From NCBI GenBank assembly GCA_028275925.1, contig JAPWTS010000003.1, forward strand, positions 1-64,000: a stretch of DNA of 64,000 nt, read 5' to 3'. Position 1 is the stretch's first letter. The number at the start of each line of letters is the position of its first letter. Shown piece after piece: positions 15,788 to 24,206 of the stretch. The DNA is from Thermofilales archaeon (GTDB lineage: Archaea > Thermoproteota > Thermoprotei > Thermofilales > Thermofilaceae). The notes under the pieces were generated by a model. It did no database searches and was not told the origin of the DNA. It saw only the letters and a program-made list of their open reading frames with translations. The translations under genes were made by a program, and so were the position numbers.

Positions 15788-16445
15788 GGTAGTTCCTGAG
15801 GAAGTCCTCGAGCTCCATCTCCAGCGCTATCTCGTGCCTAGCGCTCTCCACAAGCTCGTAAACGCGAAGCATGGAGTCGCGCACCTCCTTGATCCTCTTC
15901 AACAGCTGGGCGTAATCCTCCTTCTTAGCGCCGTTCAGCTTCAGCAGCAGCGCATCCCTCTCCTCCTCCAGCTTGTGTAGCTGTGCTTCCAGCTTCTCCA
16001 GCAGCTCCCGGATCTCGGCGAGCAGCTGCCTCCTCCTCTGCTCTAAAGCTTCCCTGAAGCAAGCGTAAGTGTCCTTGGAGAGCTCTCCAGCTATCAACGC
16101 TTCATCGAGGTCCAGAAGCTTTTCCCTAATGCCGCGCAGCTCCCCCACCGCTCCCTCGAGCCTACGAAGCTCGTTCGCGAAGTCGGGCGCCGCAACTCTG
16201 ACCTTGCTTTTGAGCACGATTTCGCCGCTGCCGCTCAGGAAGGCGTCCTTCGGATCGACGACGAGGAGGGAGCCGTCAACCATCCTGACAACCAAGCGCT
16301 TAGCTCTACCGCTCTTCCTGTCCAGGTAAACCCTCTTGAGGTACCCTACGTACGCTCCCTCGCCATCGCGAACCTTCGCTCCCAAAAGCTTCTTGAAGAA
16401 ATCCCTCCCAGCCGCTTCGCTGAGGGTTTTCTGCGCTTGAAGCAT
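15777..16445 (-). CDS. PRC-barrel and coiled-coil protein (CdvA-like architecture)
   Basis: An N-terminal PRC-barrel (FKKLLGAKVRDGEGAYVGYLKRVYLDRKSG...VVDPKDAFLSGSGEIVLKS) is followed by about 140 residues of charged coiled coil (LRRLEGAVGELRGIREKLLDLDEALI...LEQRRRQLLAEIRELLEKLEAQLHKLEEERDALLL). This is the domain plan of CdvA, the membrane-binding division protein of Sulfolobales, but the sequence alone does not prove orthology. ATG 16445 follows TATA AACGTTATAGGGG. No ESCRT-III (CdvB) or Vps4 gene is in the window, while crenactin is. Confidence 0.6.
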   Translation of the reverse strand: MLQAQKTLSEAAGRDFFKKLLGAKVRDGEGAYVGYLKRVYLDRKSGRAKRLVVRMVDGSLLVVDPKDAFLSGSGEIVLKSKVRVAAPDFANELRRLEGAVGELRGIREKLLDLDEALIAGELSKDTYACFREALEQRRRQLLAEIRELLEKLEAQLHKLEEERDALLLKLNGAKKEDYAQLLKRIKEVRDSMLRVYELVESARHEIALEMELEDFLRNYLKP

Positions 16446-16552
16446 CCCGATGTGCGTCTTTCCGCACACCCCTATAACGTTTCGGGATGCGCAGAGGCAT
16501 ACAACGAGCTTATGACGATAATGCCTTCCAGTGTATTACACAGGATCTATGG

Positions 16553-16646
16553 TGCGGCCGCCGGGATTCGAACCCGGGTCCTCCGGCGCGGGGGGCCTGC
16601 GCGCGCCCCTCGGGCGCACGGCGCCCTACCGCTAGGCGACGGCCGC
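16553..16646 (-). tRNA. tRNA-Gly(CCC) with an anticodon-stem intron
   Basis: It has the same acceptor, T arm and intron as the UCC gene at 11399. The 22-nt intron (16597-16618) is identical in sequence to that of the UCC gene and sits between positions 29 and 30. The joined loop reads CCCCCGC, anticodon CCC. The D loop is shorter than in the UCC gene. CCA is encoded at 16550-16552. A TATA-like TTCTTAAGC lies about 24 nt upstream. Position 33 is again C. Confidence 0.85.
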
Positions 16647-16928
16647 GCGGGAGAGGGAGGGAGCAGTAGCTTAAGAACCTTACGCGCGCTGGGTTAGCTG
16701 ACGAGAAAACCCCGGTACAGCTGTTCCACGAAGCGCTAGAGAATCGACAGCGGAAACCTTTACGCAGTGATAGCGGTACGGAGGCGAGGCTTTCGCGGTT
16801 CGCCGAAGCGTCGCGCATTAGACGAGCCGACATCGAGATGGTGGAGTGCAGAGTTTTGTCGGTGCTTTATGAGTCGCTGAACGGGCGGGAGGCAAGAACG
16901 GACGAAGCGAGCTCCGCGCCGGCGGCGC

Positions 16929-17612
16929 CTAGGGGCGGATTAGCGTGCCTACAGGCTCTCCCATCAGGGCGCGCGTTATGTTGGACGGCGGCTTCCCCGA
17001 GACCACCCGCGTTTCAACACGAGAGCGTTTTATGACAGCCAGCGTGAGGGGGTCGAGCAGCCGGTACTCGCCCGCGCGCACGCCCCCCGAGAACATCCTC
17101 TCTAGCTCGTCGACCGTCGCTACCTCCAGCTTCCTAGCTTTGGGGTTGCGCTTCGGATCGTCCTCGTAGACGCCGTCAACGTCCGTCGCTAGCACCAGCC
17201 TCTCCGCCCCCACGGCTTCAGCTACAAGGGCTGCAACCGTGGTCGTCGACTGGGCCGGCTGGAAGCCCCCCACGAAGACAACGCGCCACACCGGCACGGC
17301 GGCCACCACCTCGCTTACGCTTGAGGGCACCTCAGGCGGCGAAGTTCCGTGGAAGTGCGCCCATAGCAGCGCGGCGTTGACGGCGGCTACTCGGAGCCCG
17401 ATGGTGTCTAGCGCGGATTCGTTCAGGCCGAGCGCCCTACCCCAAGCCACGTACTTCCGCGCCAGCTCGCCGCCCCCGACCACGACGACCAGCCCGTCGT
17501 AGAGCTCGAGAGCGCGTCTCAGCTCCGCGCAAAGGCTCTTCGCGTACTCGACGTCCAGCTCGAGCCCGTTGAAGAGCACGTGCCCTCCAACTTTGACAAC
17601 AGCTGCGCGCAT
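16929..17612 (-). CDS. pyrH: Uridylate (UMP) kinase
   Basis: UMP kinase makes UDP from UMP and ATP in pyrimidine synthesis. It is an amino-acid-kinase-fold protein: VVKVGGHVLF at the start, LVVVVGGGELARKYV, GLRVAAVNAALLWA, and the nucleotide-binding LATDVDGVYEDDPKRNPKARKL. The archaeal form of about 227 residues fits. ATG 17612 lies 26 nt after the shared TATA box with nop5, so the mRNA is leaderless. The longer frame from 17639 would start inside the promoter. Confidence 0.92.
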   Translation of the reverse strand: MRAAVVKVGGHVLFNGLELDVEYAKSLCAELRRALELYDGLVVVVGGGELARKYVAWGRALGLNESALDTIGLRVAAVNAALLWAHFHGTSPPEVPSSVSEVVAAVPVWRVVFVGGFQPAQSTTTVAALVAEAVGAERLVLATDVDGVYEDDPKRNPKARKLEVATVDELERMFSGGVRAGEYRLLDPLTLAVIKRSRVETRVVSGKPPSNITRALMGEPVGTLIRP

Positions 17613-17635
17613 ACCGCAGCCCTCCGCGCGCGCTA

Positions 17636-17648
17636 ACATTTAAAAGCT
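17636..17648. promoter_or_regulatory. Single TATA box serving pyrH and nop5 in both directions
   Basis: The near-palindrome CATTTAAAAG lies about 26 nt before both ATG 17612 (minus) and GTG 17670 (plus). The two start codons are only 57 bp apart and no second box fits. One TBP-binding site therefore seems to drive both leaderless genes. Confidence 0.6.
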
Positions 17649-17669
17649 GCTCAACGCAAGCGAAGCGCG

Positions 17670-18899
17670 GTGAAGAAGTTGAGGGGTTACCTCGTGTGCA
17701 CCCCCCTCGCCCTGATGGTGCTCGATGATGGCGGCAACGTGGTGGCTTCGGTCCGGTTACCCGAGGACCCCGCAAAGGCGGCGGACGAGCTGATACGCTT
17801 GGAGGAGGGGGAGGTGCCCCCTTCGCTGATTGCACTCCTGGAGAAGGTGAAAAGCCTTGAGGAGCTGGTGGTCGAGGACGCGGACCTGAAGGATAAGCTG
17901 GCTAAGCACTTCCCGGGCACCGTGATCGCCCAACCCAACAACAGCGTCGCTAGCAGCTTCAGGGAGCGCTTACAGGAGTACTTCAAGGTTCTGAACGTGA
18001 GCGAGGAGCAGTACAGGAGCTTCGTTTACGAAGTCTCGCTCGCGTTAACGCGGAGGAAGGTCCGGAAAGCCGCCGAAAAGAGGGACCTCTTCATCGCTCA
18101 GGCTATCTCGGCGCTCGACGACATCAACAAGACGCTCAACCTTTTCGCGTCCCGCGTAAGGGAGTGGTACGGCCTCCACTTCCCCGAACTCGACGAGCTT
18201 CTCGAGGAGCACGAGGACTTCGTGAAGGTAGTCAGCAAGATCGGGAGCCGGGACGCGATAACCGAGGAGGCGCTTAAGTCGATCGGCATAAAGGACGAGC
18301 TAGCGAAGAAGATAGCAGAAGCCGCTAAGACGAGCATGGGAGCCGTTCTAACGGAGTTCGACCTTCAGGCGATAAGGTTGCTCGCCGACGTCACCCTCGA
18401 CCTCTTCGAAAGGAGGAGGGCGCTCGAGAAGTACATCGACGAAGCCATGATGGAGGTAGCCCCGAACATTAGGGGGCTGGTCGGCCCCCTGTTGGGCGCC
18501 CGATTGATCGCGTTGGCAGGGGGGCTCGCGAAGCTGGCAACGATGCCCGCCAGCACCATCCAGGTGCTCGGCGCCGAGAAAGCGCTGTTCAGGGCCTTGC
18601 GCACGGGCGGGAAGCCGCCGAAGCACGGAGTGATCTTCCAGCACCCCGCGATCCACAGATCGCCCAAGTGGCAGAGGGGGAAGATCGCGAGAGCTCTCGC
18701 CGCGAAGCTCGCGATCGCAGCGCGCATAGACGCTTTCACCGGCGAGTACAGAGCGGACGAGCTGAGGGAGCAGCTCGAAGAGAGGATTAAGGAGATCAAA
18801 ACGCTGTACGCCAAGCCGCCCCCCAAGAGAGAGCCGCAACCCAAGGAGAGGGGGAGGGGCCGGAGAGGGCCGGCAAGGCCGCGAAGGGGCTCCTCATAG
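17670..18899 (+). CDS. nop5: Nop5 (Nop56/58), C/D RNP core protein
   Basis: Nop5 holds fibrillarin and L7Ae on C/D guide RNAs for 2'-O-methylation. Visible parts: an N-terminal fibrillarin-binding domain, a long coiled coil (DINKTLNLFASRVREWYGLHFPELDELLEEHEDFV), and the Nop domain with APNIRGLVGPLLGARLIALAGGLAKLATMPASTIQVLGAEKALF and the RNA-binding PKHGVIFQHPAIHRSPKWQRGKIARALAAKLAIAARID. A basic Lys/Arg/Pro tail ends the protein. Length 409. GTG 17670 is leaderless. Fibrillarin follows 72 bp downstream. Confidence 0.95.
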   Translation: MKKLRGYLVCTPLALMVLDDGGNVVASVRLPEDPAKAADELIRLEEGEVPPSLIALLEKVKSLEELVVEDADLKDKLAKHFPGTVIAQPNNSVASSFRERLQEYFKVLNVSEEQYRSFVYEVSLALTRRKVRKAAEKRDLFIAQAISALDDINKTLNLFASRVREWYGLHFPELDELLEEHEDFVKVVSKIGSRDAITEEALKSIGIKDELAKKIAEAAKTSMGAVLTEFDLQAIRLLADVTLDLFERRRALEKYIDEAMMEVAPNIRGLVGPLLGARLIALAGGLAKLATMPASTIQVLGAEKALFRALRTGGKPPKHGVIFQHPAIHRSPKWQRGKIARALAAKLAIAARIDAFTGEYRADELREQLEERIKEIKTLYAKPPPKREPQPKERGRGRRGPARPRRGSS

Positions 18900-18971
18900 G
18901 GTATTCAGCTCGCTGGACGCTGCGCGCGAAAACGTTATTAGCGCTGAAGCCCTCTACCTCCGAAGGAAAGT

Positions 18972-19679
18972 ATGGCCACGCCTGTGAGCTACGAGCCCCA
19001 CGAGAAGTTCGGGGGCGTGTATTGGGTCTCCTTTGAGGACGGCAGCAGGAGGTTAGCCACGGTGAACTTAGCGCCGGGGATCAGAGTGTACGGAGAGCCG
19101 CTGGTCAGGTTCGGGCAGGTCGAGCTGAGGGTATGGAACCCCTACAGGAGCAAGTTGGCCGCCGCCATACTTAAAGGAATCAAAGAGGTCCCGATCCGCG
19201 AGGGCTCTCGCGTACTATACTTGGGCGCGGCGGCCGGCACGACGCCGAGCCATGTGTCCGACATCATAGGGCGGAGCGGCGTACTGTACGGCGTCGAGTT
19301 CGCCCCGAGAGTTATGAGAGAGTTCGTGGAGAAGGTGGCAGCTTACAGGAAAAACGCGATACCCATACTGGCCGACGCCAGGTTCCCGCACAAGTACGCG
19401 CACATAGTTACGGAGAAGGTCGACGTTGTGTACGCGGACATAGCGCAACCTTTCCAAAGCAAGATCGTTGCCGACAACGCGGAGTTCTACCTCAAGAGGG
19501 GCGGCTACGTACTCCAGGCGATAAAGGCCATGAGCATCGACGTGACAAAGGAGCCCTCGGAGACCTACAAAAGAGAGATTTCGCACCTCGAGGAGCGGGG
19601 TTTCGAAATAATAGACGTCGTGCACCTAGAGCCTTACGACGTGGCCCACGCCTTCGTCGTGGCGCGGTACGCGCGCTAA
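18972..19679 (+). CDS. flpA: Fibrillarin, C/D RNP 2'-O-methyltransferase
   Basis: Fibrillarin transfers methyl groups from SAM to ribose 2'-OH under C/D RNA guidance. The archaeal family signature is clear: [41 protein letters not shown] motif [50 protein letters not shown] and [17 protein letters not shown]. Length 235 is typical. It follows nop5 with its own weak TATA and a GGAAAG Shine-Dalgarno-like site before ATG 18972. Confidence 0.96.
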   Translation: MATPVSYEPHEKFGGVYWVSFEDGSRRLATVNLAPGIRVYGEPLVRFGQVELRVWNPYRSKLAAAILKGIKEVPIREGSRVLYLGAAAGTTPSHVSDIIGRSGVLYGVEFAPRVMREFVEKVAAYRKNAIPILADARFPHKYAHIVTEKVDVVYADIAQPFQSKIVADNAEFYLKRGGYVLQAIKAMSIDVTKEPSETYKREISHLEERGFEIIDVVHLEPYDVAHAFVVARYAR

Positions 19680-19717
19680 AAACTTAAATCGTGTTAAGAG
19701 AAGTTCCCTCAGCGGGT

Positions 19718-20635
19718 GTGAGGCTGGAAAACCTGCTGAGGGAGAAAGGGTACAGCGTGGTCAGCAGCGGGAGCGGAGAGTACTCGTTCGACCTTCTGGC
19801 TGGAAGGCGGGATAGCGTCATCGCCATAAAGTTCGTCGAAAACCCGCGCCGAGATAAAGCTGAAAAGTATGCCGATGATCTGCGCCGCCTAGCTCTTTCG
19901 CTCGACGTAACCCCGCTTATAGCGTGCGAGGAGGGGGTTCCCGAGGATTCTCTCGCCACTTTTAGGGGCGTGCCTTCGCTCAGCTTAGAAACTTTGGAGC
20001 GAATTATCGAAGGAGAAGGCGGCCCCTTCCTCTACTTTAGCAAGGGCGGCGTGTACGTCAAGATCCGCGGCGAGAAGATCAGGAGGATGAGGAGGAGCAT
20101 GGGGATGTCGCTGGGCGACCTCTCCTACAGGTTGGGCGTGACCAGGCGTATGGTTTACGAGTACGAGACTGGGCGGGCAGACGCTACGCTGGAGGTCGCT
20201 TACAAGCTCGTACAATTATTTGGAGAAGATGTCGTCGAAAGGATGGACATCGACAGCGTTGCGAGGCACTTCGCGGAGCAGGTTGCTGCGCACTCGCGCG
20301 ACACGCAAGCATCCCGCGTCGTGAAAGACCCCCTCTTGAAGCGGCTGCTGAGCAGGCTGGAGGAGATGGGGTTCCTCAGCAGAGCGATGGAGAGAGCACC
20401 CTTCAACGCGGTTGCGAAGGGCGACATCGGTGTAAAGTGCAGGGTCCTGATTAAGCGGAACGGCTCCGACGAGGAAGAGCGATTCACGATGGAGGTGGCT
20501 AGGCTTTGCGGATCCTACGCGCTTTTCGTTAACGGGGAGTGGTTGAGGGTGGTGGGGGAGAGGGAGGTAAAAGCCCCCTCGCAGCCTGAGAGCGTGGACC
20601 TGAGGGAGATGTTCCAGCAAGCCGGCTTGCAGTGA
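19718..20635 (+). CDS. Archaeal HTH regulator with N-terminal nuclease-like domain (COG1395-like)
   Basis: The N-terminal 110 residues resemble a restriction-endonuclease-like fold (LLREKGYSVVSSGSGEYSFDLLAGRRDSVIAIKFVENPRRDKAEKYADDL). The middle is an XRE-type helix-turn-helix (RRMRRSMGMSLGDLSYRLGVTRRMVYEYETGRADATLEVAYKL), followed by a C-terminal domain. This layout matches the archaeal family annotated as a putative HTH-type regulatory protein. I chose GTG 19718 because TATA ACTTAAATC lies about 30 nt before it; GTG 19691 would sit in the promoter. Trm1 follows 12 bp downstream and is probably cotranscribed. Confidence 0.75.
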   Translation: MRLENLLREKGYSVVSSGSGEYSFDLLAGRRDSVIAIKFVENPRRDKAEKYADDLRRLALSLDVTPLIACEEGVPEDSLATFRGVPSLSLETLERIIEGEGGPFLYFSKGGVYVKIRGEKIRRMRRSMGMSLGDLSYRLGVTRRMVYEYETGRADATLEVAYKLVQLFGEDVVERMDIDSVARHFAEQVAAHSRDTQASRVVKDPLLKRLLSRLEEMGFLSRAMERAPFNAVAKGDIGVKCRVLIKRNGSDEEERFTMEVARLCGSYALFVNGEWLRVVGEREVKAPSQPESVDLREMFQQAGLQ

Positions 20636-20647
20636 GCGCGCGCAGCC

Positions 20648-21844
20648 ATGCCTCCGGATGCGCCGGCGCTGAAGCTCATCGAGATCGCAGAAGGCAAAAT
20701 CAGGCTCCGAATACCGGATTTAAGCTACTACGGTGGTGAGAGAGCCGAGCCGGCGTGGGCGCCGGTCTTCTACAACCCTGCGATGAGGGTTTCCCGCGAC
20801 CTTAGCGTGGCGATTGTGGAGGCTTACGCTCGGCTTGCTGGGCGCGGCTCGATCAGGGTGTGCGAACCGCTAAGCGCTACAGGCGTGCGAGGGCTTCGCT
20901 ACGCCGCGGAGGTAGCGGCTGTGAAGGAGGTCGTCCTCAACGACCGGAACCCTCTCGCCTACAAGCTGGCATCGGCGAACGCTGGGCTCAACGGTCTCGG
21001 CGATAGGGTCAGCGTACATAACAGGGAGGCCCGCGCGCTGCTAGCAGAGTTCGCAGAGAAGAGGGAGAGGTTCGACGTGGTGGACATCGACCCCTTCGGG
21101 ACCCCCGCACCCTTCGTCGAACCCGCGCTACTAGCTCTGAAGCACGGAGGATTGCTCATGGTGACGGCCACCGACCTAGCCCCCCTCTTCGGCGTTAAGC
21201 CTAGATCATGCTTGAGAAAATACTTCGCGAAACCCGTCGCGAGCGAGTTCTCCAAGGAGGTTGGCGCCAGAATCCTCGCCGCGTTCATCGTGAGAGAGGC
21301 TGCTAAGCTCGGTCTGGCGGCAAGGCCAGTTTACACCTTCCTCTCCCGCCACTCGCTGCGGCTGGCGCTAGTTGTCGAGAGGAGCAAGAGCAAAGCCTAC
21401 AGGGCAGTAACTCGAGTTGGCTACGTCGTTTACTGTCCCCGCTGCTTGTACAGATCTCTTGAGGGGGAGCCTCCTAAGGAGGCTAAGTGCCCCCTCTGCG
21501 GCGGGGAGGTGGTGGTTGGGGGTCCGCTGTGGGTGGACGACCTGTGGGACCGGGAGTTCGCGCAAGCTGTCCTAGAAGCTTACAGGGAGCGGGGCTACAT
21601 GAGCGCTGATGGGCTTAAAGTGGCGAAGCTGATAGCCGTTGAAGCGGGGAAACCGCCGCTTTACACCACCGTCGCGAGCTTAGCCAAGCTCGCGACGCTA
21701 AAGGAGGAGCCTTCGCCGTCAAAGCTTGTAGAGAGGCTTTCATCGCTAGCGCGCACCGCCTCCCTGACGCACTTCGATCCTAAGGGTCTCCGCACCGACC
21801 TCCAGCCGAGGGAGCTGGCTCGCCTCCTCGCCGCGGGCCTCTAG
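20648..21844 (+). CDS. trm1: tRNA (guanine26-N2)-dimethyltransferase
   Basis: Trm1 makes m2(2)G26 in tRNAs. Motifs: VFYNPAMRVSRDLSVAIV, SAM site VCEPLSATGVRGLRYAAE, VVLNDRNPLAYKLASANAGLN, catalytic FDVVDIDPFGTPAPFVEPAL and LMVTATDLAPLFG, then a zinc-binding pair CPRCLYRS...CPLCGGE in the C-terminal domain. Length 398 fits archaeal Trm1. ATG 20648 lies 12 bp after the HTH gene. G26 is present in the tRNA genes of this window. Confidence 0.93.
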   Translation: MPPDAPALKLIEIAEGKIRLRIPDLSYYGGERAEPAWAPVFYNPAMRVSRDLSVAIVEAYARLAGRGSIRVCEPLSATGVRGLRYAAEVAAVKEVVLNDRNPLAYKLASANAGLNGLGDRVSVHNREARALLAEFAEKRERFDVVDIDPFGTPAPFVEPALLALKHGGLLMVTATDLAPLFGVKPRSCLRKYFAKPVASEFSKEVGARILAAFIVREAAKLGLAARPVYTFLSRHSLRLALVVERSKSKAYRAVTRVGYVVYCPRCLYRSLEGEPPKEAKCPLCGGEVVVGGPLWVDDLWDREFAQAVLEAYRERGYMSADGLKVAKLIAVEAGKPPLYTTVASLAKLATLKEEPSPSKLVERLSSLARTASLTHFDPKGLRTDLQPRELARLLAAGL

Positions 21845-21851
21845 CGCGGAG

Positions 21852-22889
21852 CTAATCCCAAGCAATGCTCACGGTCCTACCAGCTTTGGCCGATTCAATC
21901 GCGTGGACTACGCATTTTAGAGCTTTGAACCCTTCCTCCCAACTGTTGATAGGCTTCTCCTTCCTCTGGACGCAGCGCAAGAAGTGGAGGTCTTCGAGCA
22001 GCAAGGGCTCCCTGCGGACGCCGAGGAGGCTCCAGCTCTCGCGGGACCTCGAAGTGTACGCTGAAATTATCTCGCTGTACTCGCCCTTCGATCTATGCTC
22101 CAGCAAACCTTTCTCGAACGTCATCGTTTGTAAAATATAATCTATCTCTATGGTTTTACTTTCCAACTGAACGGATAGGCTCCTCCTCTTTAAGTTCGGG
22201 GAAGCGCGCCAGCTAGCCCTAAACTCCCCCAAAACCTCCTTCTCGTCGAAAGCGTAAACAGCCACGATGTCCGTTTCAAGCCCGTGCTCGTTCCAGTAGG
22301 CTTTCGCGAGCACCTGGTTCGGCAGCGATTCGAGCAAGTAGCACGCAACGTCCACGTCGTGCACCAACAGGTCGTGCGCCACTCCTAAGTTTAACGTGTA
22401 GTTGCTCGGGGGCCCTGGACCGATCCTCTGCGCCGAAATTCCTACGACCTTTTCCGGCTCGTTTCGCAGCCTTTCCTTCAACGCCGGCACGACAGGGTTA
22501 AACCTCTCGATGTGCCCCACAGCCAGCAGCCTGCTCTCGCGCTCGGCGAGCTCACCCATCGCCCTAGCCTCCTCGAGGTTGGCCGCTATCGGCTTCTCCA
22601 CCAGAACATCCATGTGAGGCAGGAGCTTCATAGTTACGCTGTAGTGGTGAACGGTGGGTACGGCCACGATTGCAGTGTCGACGTGCTCGCTGAGCAGCTC
22701 GCCCATGTCGGAAACCCACTTGGCGCCGAAAACCTCAGCGACGTACTTTGCTCTCGCCCTGTCGGCGTCGACGACCACCAGCTCCTCTAGGTTCACTTCG
22801 TCGTACATCCTCTTGATTTCGCTTAACACCCTAACGTGATTGAAGCCCCACCTGCCGACGCCTACAACCGCCACCTTCACGTTTACCAC
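21852..22889 (-). CDS. Gfo/Idh/MocA-family oxidoreductase
   Basis: This is an NAD(P)-dependent oxidoreductase acting on a sugar or inositol-like substrate. A Rossmann fold opens the protein (VAVVGVGRWGFNHVRVL), then AIVAVPTVHHYSV, the family motif DVLVEKPIAANLEEA, and GHIERFNP before a C-terminal alpha/beta domain with LGVAHDLLVHDVDVACYLL, in which the HD/HDVD residues fit the active site. The exact substrate cannot be read from sequence. GTG 22889 follows a TATA-like GTTAATTTCC. It is convergent with trm1, 7 bp apart. Confidence 0.85.
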   Translation of the reverse strand: MVNVKVAVVGVGRWGFNHVRVLSEIKRMYDEVNLEELVVVDADRARAKYVAEVFGAKWVSDMGELLSEHVDTAIVAVPTVHHYSVTMKLLPHMDVLVEKPIAANLEEARAMGELAERESRLLAVGHIERFNPVVPALKERLRNEPEKVVGISAQRIGPGPPSNYTLNLGVAHDLLVHDVDVACYLLESLPNQVLAKAYWNEHGLETDIVAVYAFDEKEVLGEFRASWRASPNLKRRSLSVQLESKTIEIDYILQTMTFEKGLLEHRSKGEYSEIISAYTSRSRESWSLLGVRREPLLLEDLHFLRCVQRKEKPINSWEEGFKALKCVVHAIESAKAGRTVSIAWD

Positions 22890-22994
22890 GCTGGAGGGGG
22901 AGCCCCGGGAAATTAACCTAGCGTGCGCGCTTCAACGAGCTGACCGGCTGGGCGCTTCTGGAAACGTTTTTGCGGTACAGCGGGGAGGGAGGCG

Positions 22995-23558
22995 GTGCGC
23001 CGCGCGATCGCTGTACTGGTTACCGGTATGCCCGGTAGCGGTAAGTCGGTGTTCTCCGAGGCGGCTAGGGAGCTGGGCGTGCCGGTAGTGTCGATGGGCG
23101 ACGTGGTGAGACTCGAGGCGGCGAAGAGGGGGTTGGGCCAGGACGCGAAAGCTATGGCTCAGCTCGCGAGGGCTTTGCGGGAGGAGAGGGGGGCGCACGC
23201 CGTGGCTGAGCTAACCCTCGAGCGCACCCCTCCAGCACCCGTAGTCGTCATAGAGGGGGTTAGGAGCCTGGAGGAGGTGGAGTTTTTCAGGAAAGCGTTC
23301 GAGAAGGTAGTCGTGGTCGCGATCCACAGCTCCCCCCGGACGAGGTTCAGCAGGCTGAGCGCGCGGCGCAGGGAGGACGATCCGAAAGGGTGGGAGGAGT
23401 TCGTCGAAAGGGACAAGCGGGAGCTGGCGATGGGGATCGGGGCGGTCATAGCTTTAGCCGACTACGTGCTCGTCAACGAGAACGTGAGCAGGGAGGAGTT
23501 CTTGCGCTTGTGTAAAGAGTGGCTCAGCCGGATGCTGGCGCGCGCCAGCGGGGGTTAG
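22995..23558 (+). CDS. UPF0200-type P-loop NTPase (dephospho-CoA kinase-related)
   Basis: Walker A is TGMPGSGKSVFSEAARELG, followed by VPVVSMGDVVRLEAAKRGL and VVIEGVRSLEEVEFFRKAF (Walker B-like), with the lid region FSRLSARRREDDPKGWEEFVERDKRE. This matches the archaeal UPF0200 family, related to adenylate and dephospho-CoA kinases. Its true substrate is not established. It starts at GTG 22995 with GGGAGGCG just before. Length 187 is typical. It is convergent with the SPOUT-like gene. Confidence 0.8.
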   Translation: MRRAIAVLVTGMPGSGKSVFSEAARELGVPVVSMGDVVRLEAAKRGLGQDAKAMAQLARALREERGAHAVAELTLERTPPAPVVVIEGVRSLEEVEFFRKAFEKVVVVAIHSSPRTRFSRLSARRREDDPKGWEEFVERDKRELAMGIGAVIALADYVLVNENVSREEFLRLCKEWLSRMLARASGG

Positions 23559-23593
23559 ACTCGCGCTTTTCTGCCCCTCTCGCACCCGTCGTT

Positions 23594-23633
23594 GTTCCGG
23601 CAGCCCCACGGAGCAGCCTCCATGGTCCGGAAC
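23594..23633 (-). other. 14-bp hairpin between convergent genes
   Basis: In the 126-bp gap between two convergent genes the minus strand forms GTTCCGG/CCGGAAC enclosing CATGGAG-gctg-CTCCGTG. One pair of the inner stem is G-U in minus-strand RNA but a mismatch in plus-strand RNA. That hints at a minus-strand transcript, for example a 3' UTR or small RNA. I see no TATA box for it. Confidence 0.35.
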
Positions 23634-23684
23634 GCGCGCGGTGCCGGGTCCCCAGGCTCTCCCCGAGCATCATCTCCGTGTCCG

Positions 23685-24200
23685 CTAGGGTGCGCCCGGC
23701 GCGCGGTAGCCGACTTCCGTGCGCGCACGCTGGGCGCCAACGAGCGTTCTCAACAGGTACAGCGAGATCGCGGCAAGACCCGTTGCTCCAACATCCTCTT
23801 CGATCCCGTCCGGGTGGACGGCTATCCCCAACTCGAGCTCCCTTTTCGTGAGCCCCGGCTCCGCGCCCCCAAACACCACCATGACTTTCCCCGACGCGCC
23901 TTTCACCGCTTCCGAGACAGGCATGGGCGCGTACTTGCGCGGGAGAACTAGGAGAACCTTATCCGGTTTCAGAACCTCGATTGCGTCGGGAAGGTCGGGC
24001 AGGTAGATGAAGGCTCGATCGAGCTTGAGCGCAAGCTTCTGAGCCTCTGGGACTCCAGCTTGGGCGGCGCTCCCAACGGCTTTTGTCACGACGAAAACCT
24101 TGAAGCCTAGGCCGTAAACGACCTTCGCCACTTCGACAACGCGCTGCTGAGAGTACACGTTATGCAGCAGCGGGATAACCTCCACCCCGGTGTCCGTCAC
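23685..24200 (-). CDS. SpoU/SPOUT-related protein of the RecB-annotated archaeal family
   Basis: This 171-residue protein has the look of a small SPOUT-type knotted methyltransferase: PLLHNVYSQQRVVEVAKVVYGLGFKVFVVTKAVGSAAQAGVPEAQKLALKL, VLLVLPRKYAPM, and KVMVVFGGAEPGLTKRELELG, near the SAM-binding knot. Homologues are often annotated as SpoU-related or RecB-family protein (COG4080). The substrate is unknown. GTG 24200 is leaderless: TATA TATTTAAAAG lies about 26 nt upstream, inside the last codons of the methyltransferase gene. Confidence 0.6.
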   Translation of the reverse strand: MTDTGVEVIPLLHNVYSQQRVVEVAKVVYGLGFKVFVVTKAVGSAAQAGVPEAQKLALKLDRAFIYLPDLPDAIEVLKPDKVLLVLPRKYAPMPVSEAVKGASGKVMVVFGGAEPGLTKRELELGIAVHPDGIEEDVGATGLAAISLYLLRTLVGAQRARTEVGYRAPGAP

Positions 24201-24206
24201 GCGGCG

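Noticed and set aside
16838-17035. 65-codon frame between tRNA-Gly(CCC) and pyrH
   Set aside because: It overlaps the end of pyrH by more than 100 bp, has no TATA box or ribosome site, and shows no motif.
23555-23740. Small minus-strand ORF ending in a Cys-containing basic peptide
   Set aside because: It overlaps the SPOUT-like gene in another frame, and the region is better described by its hairpin.
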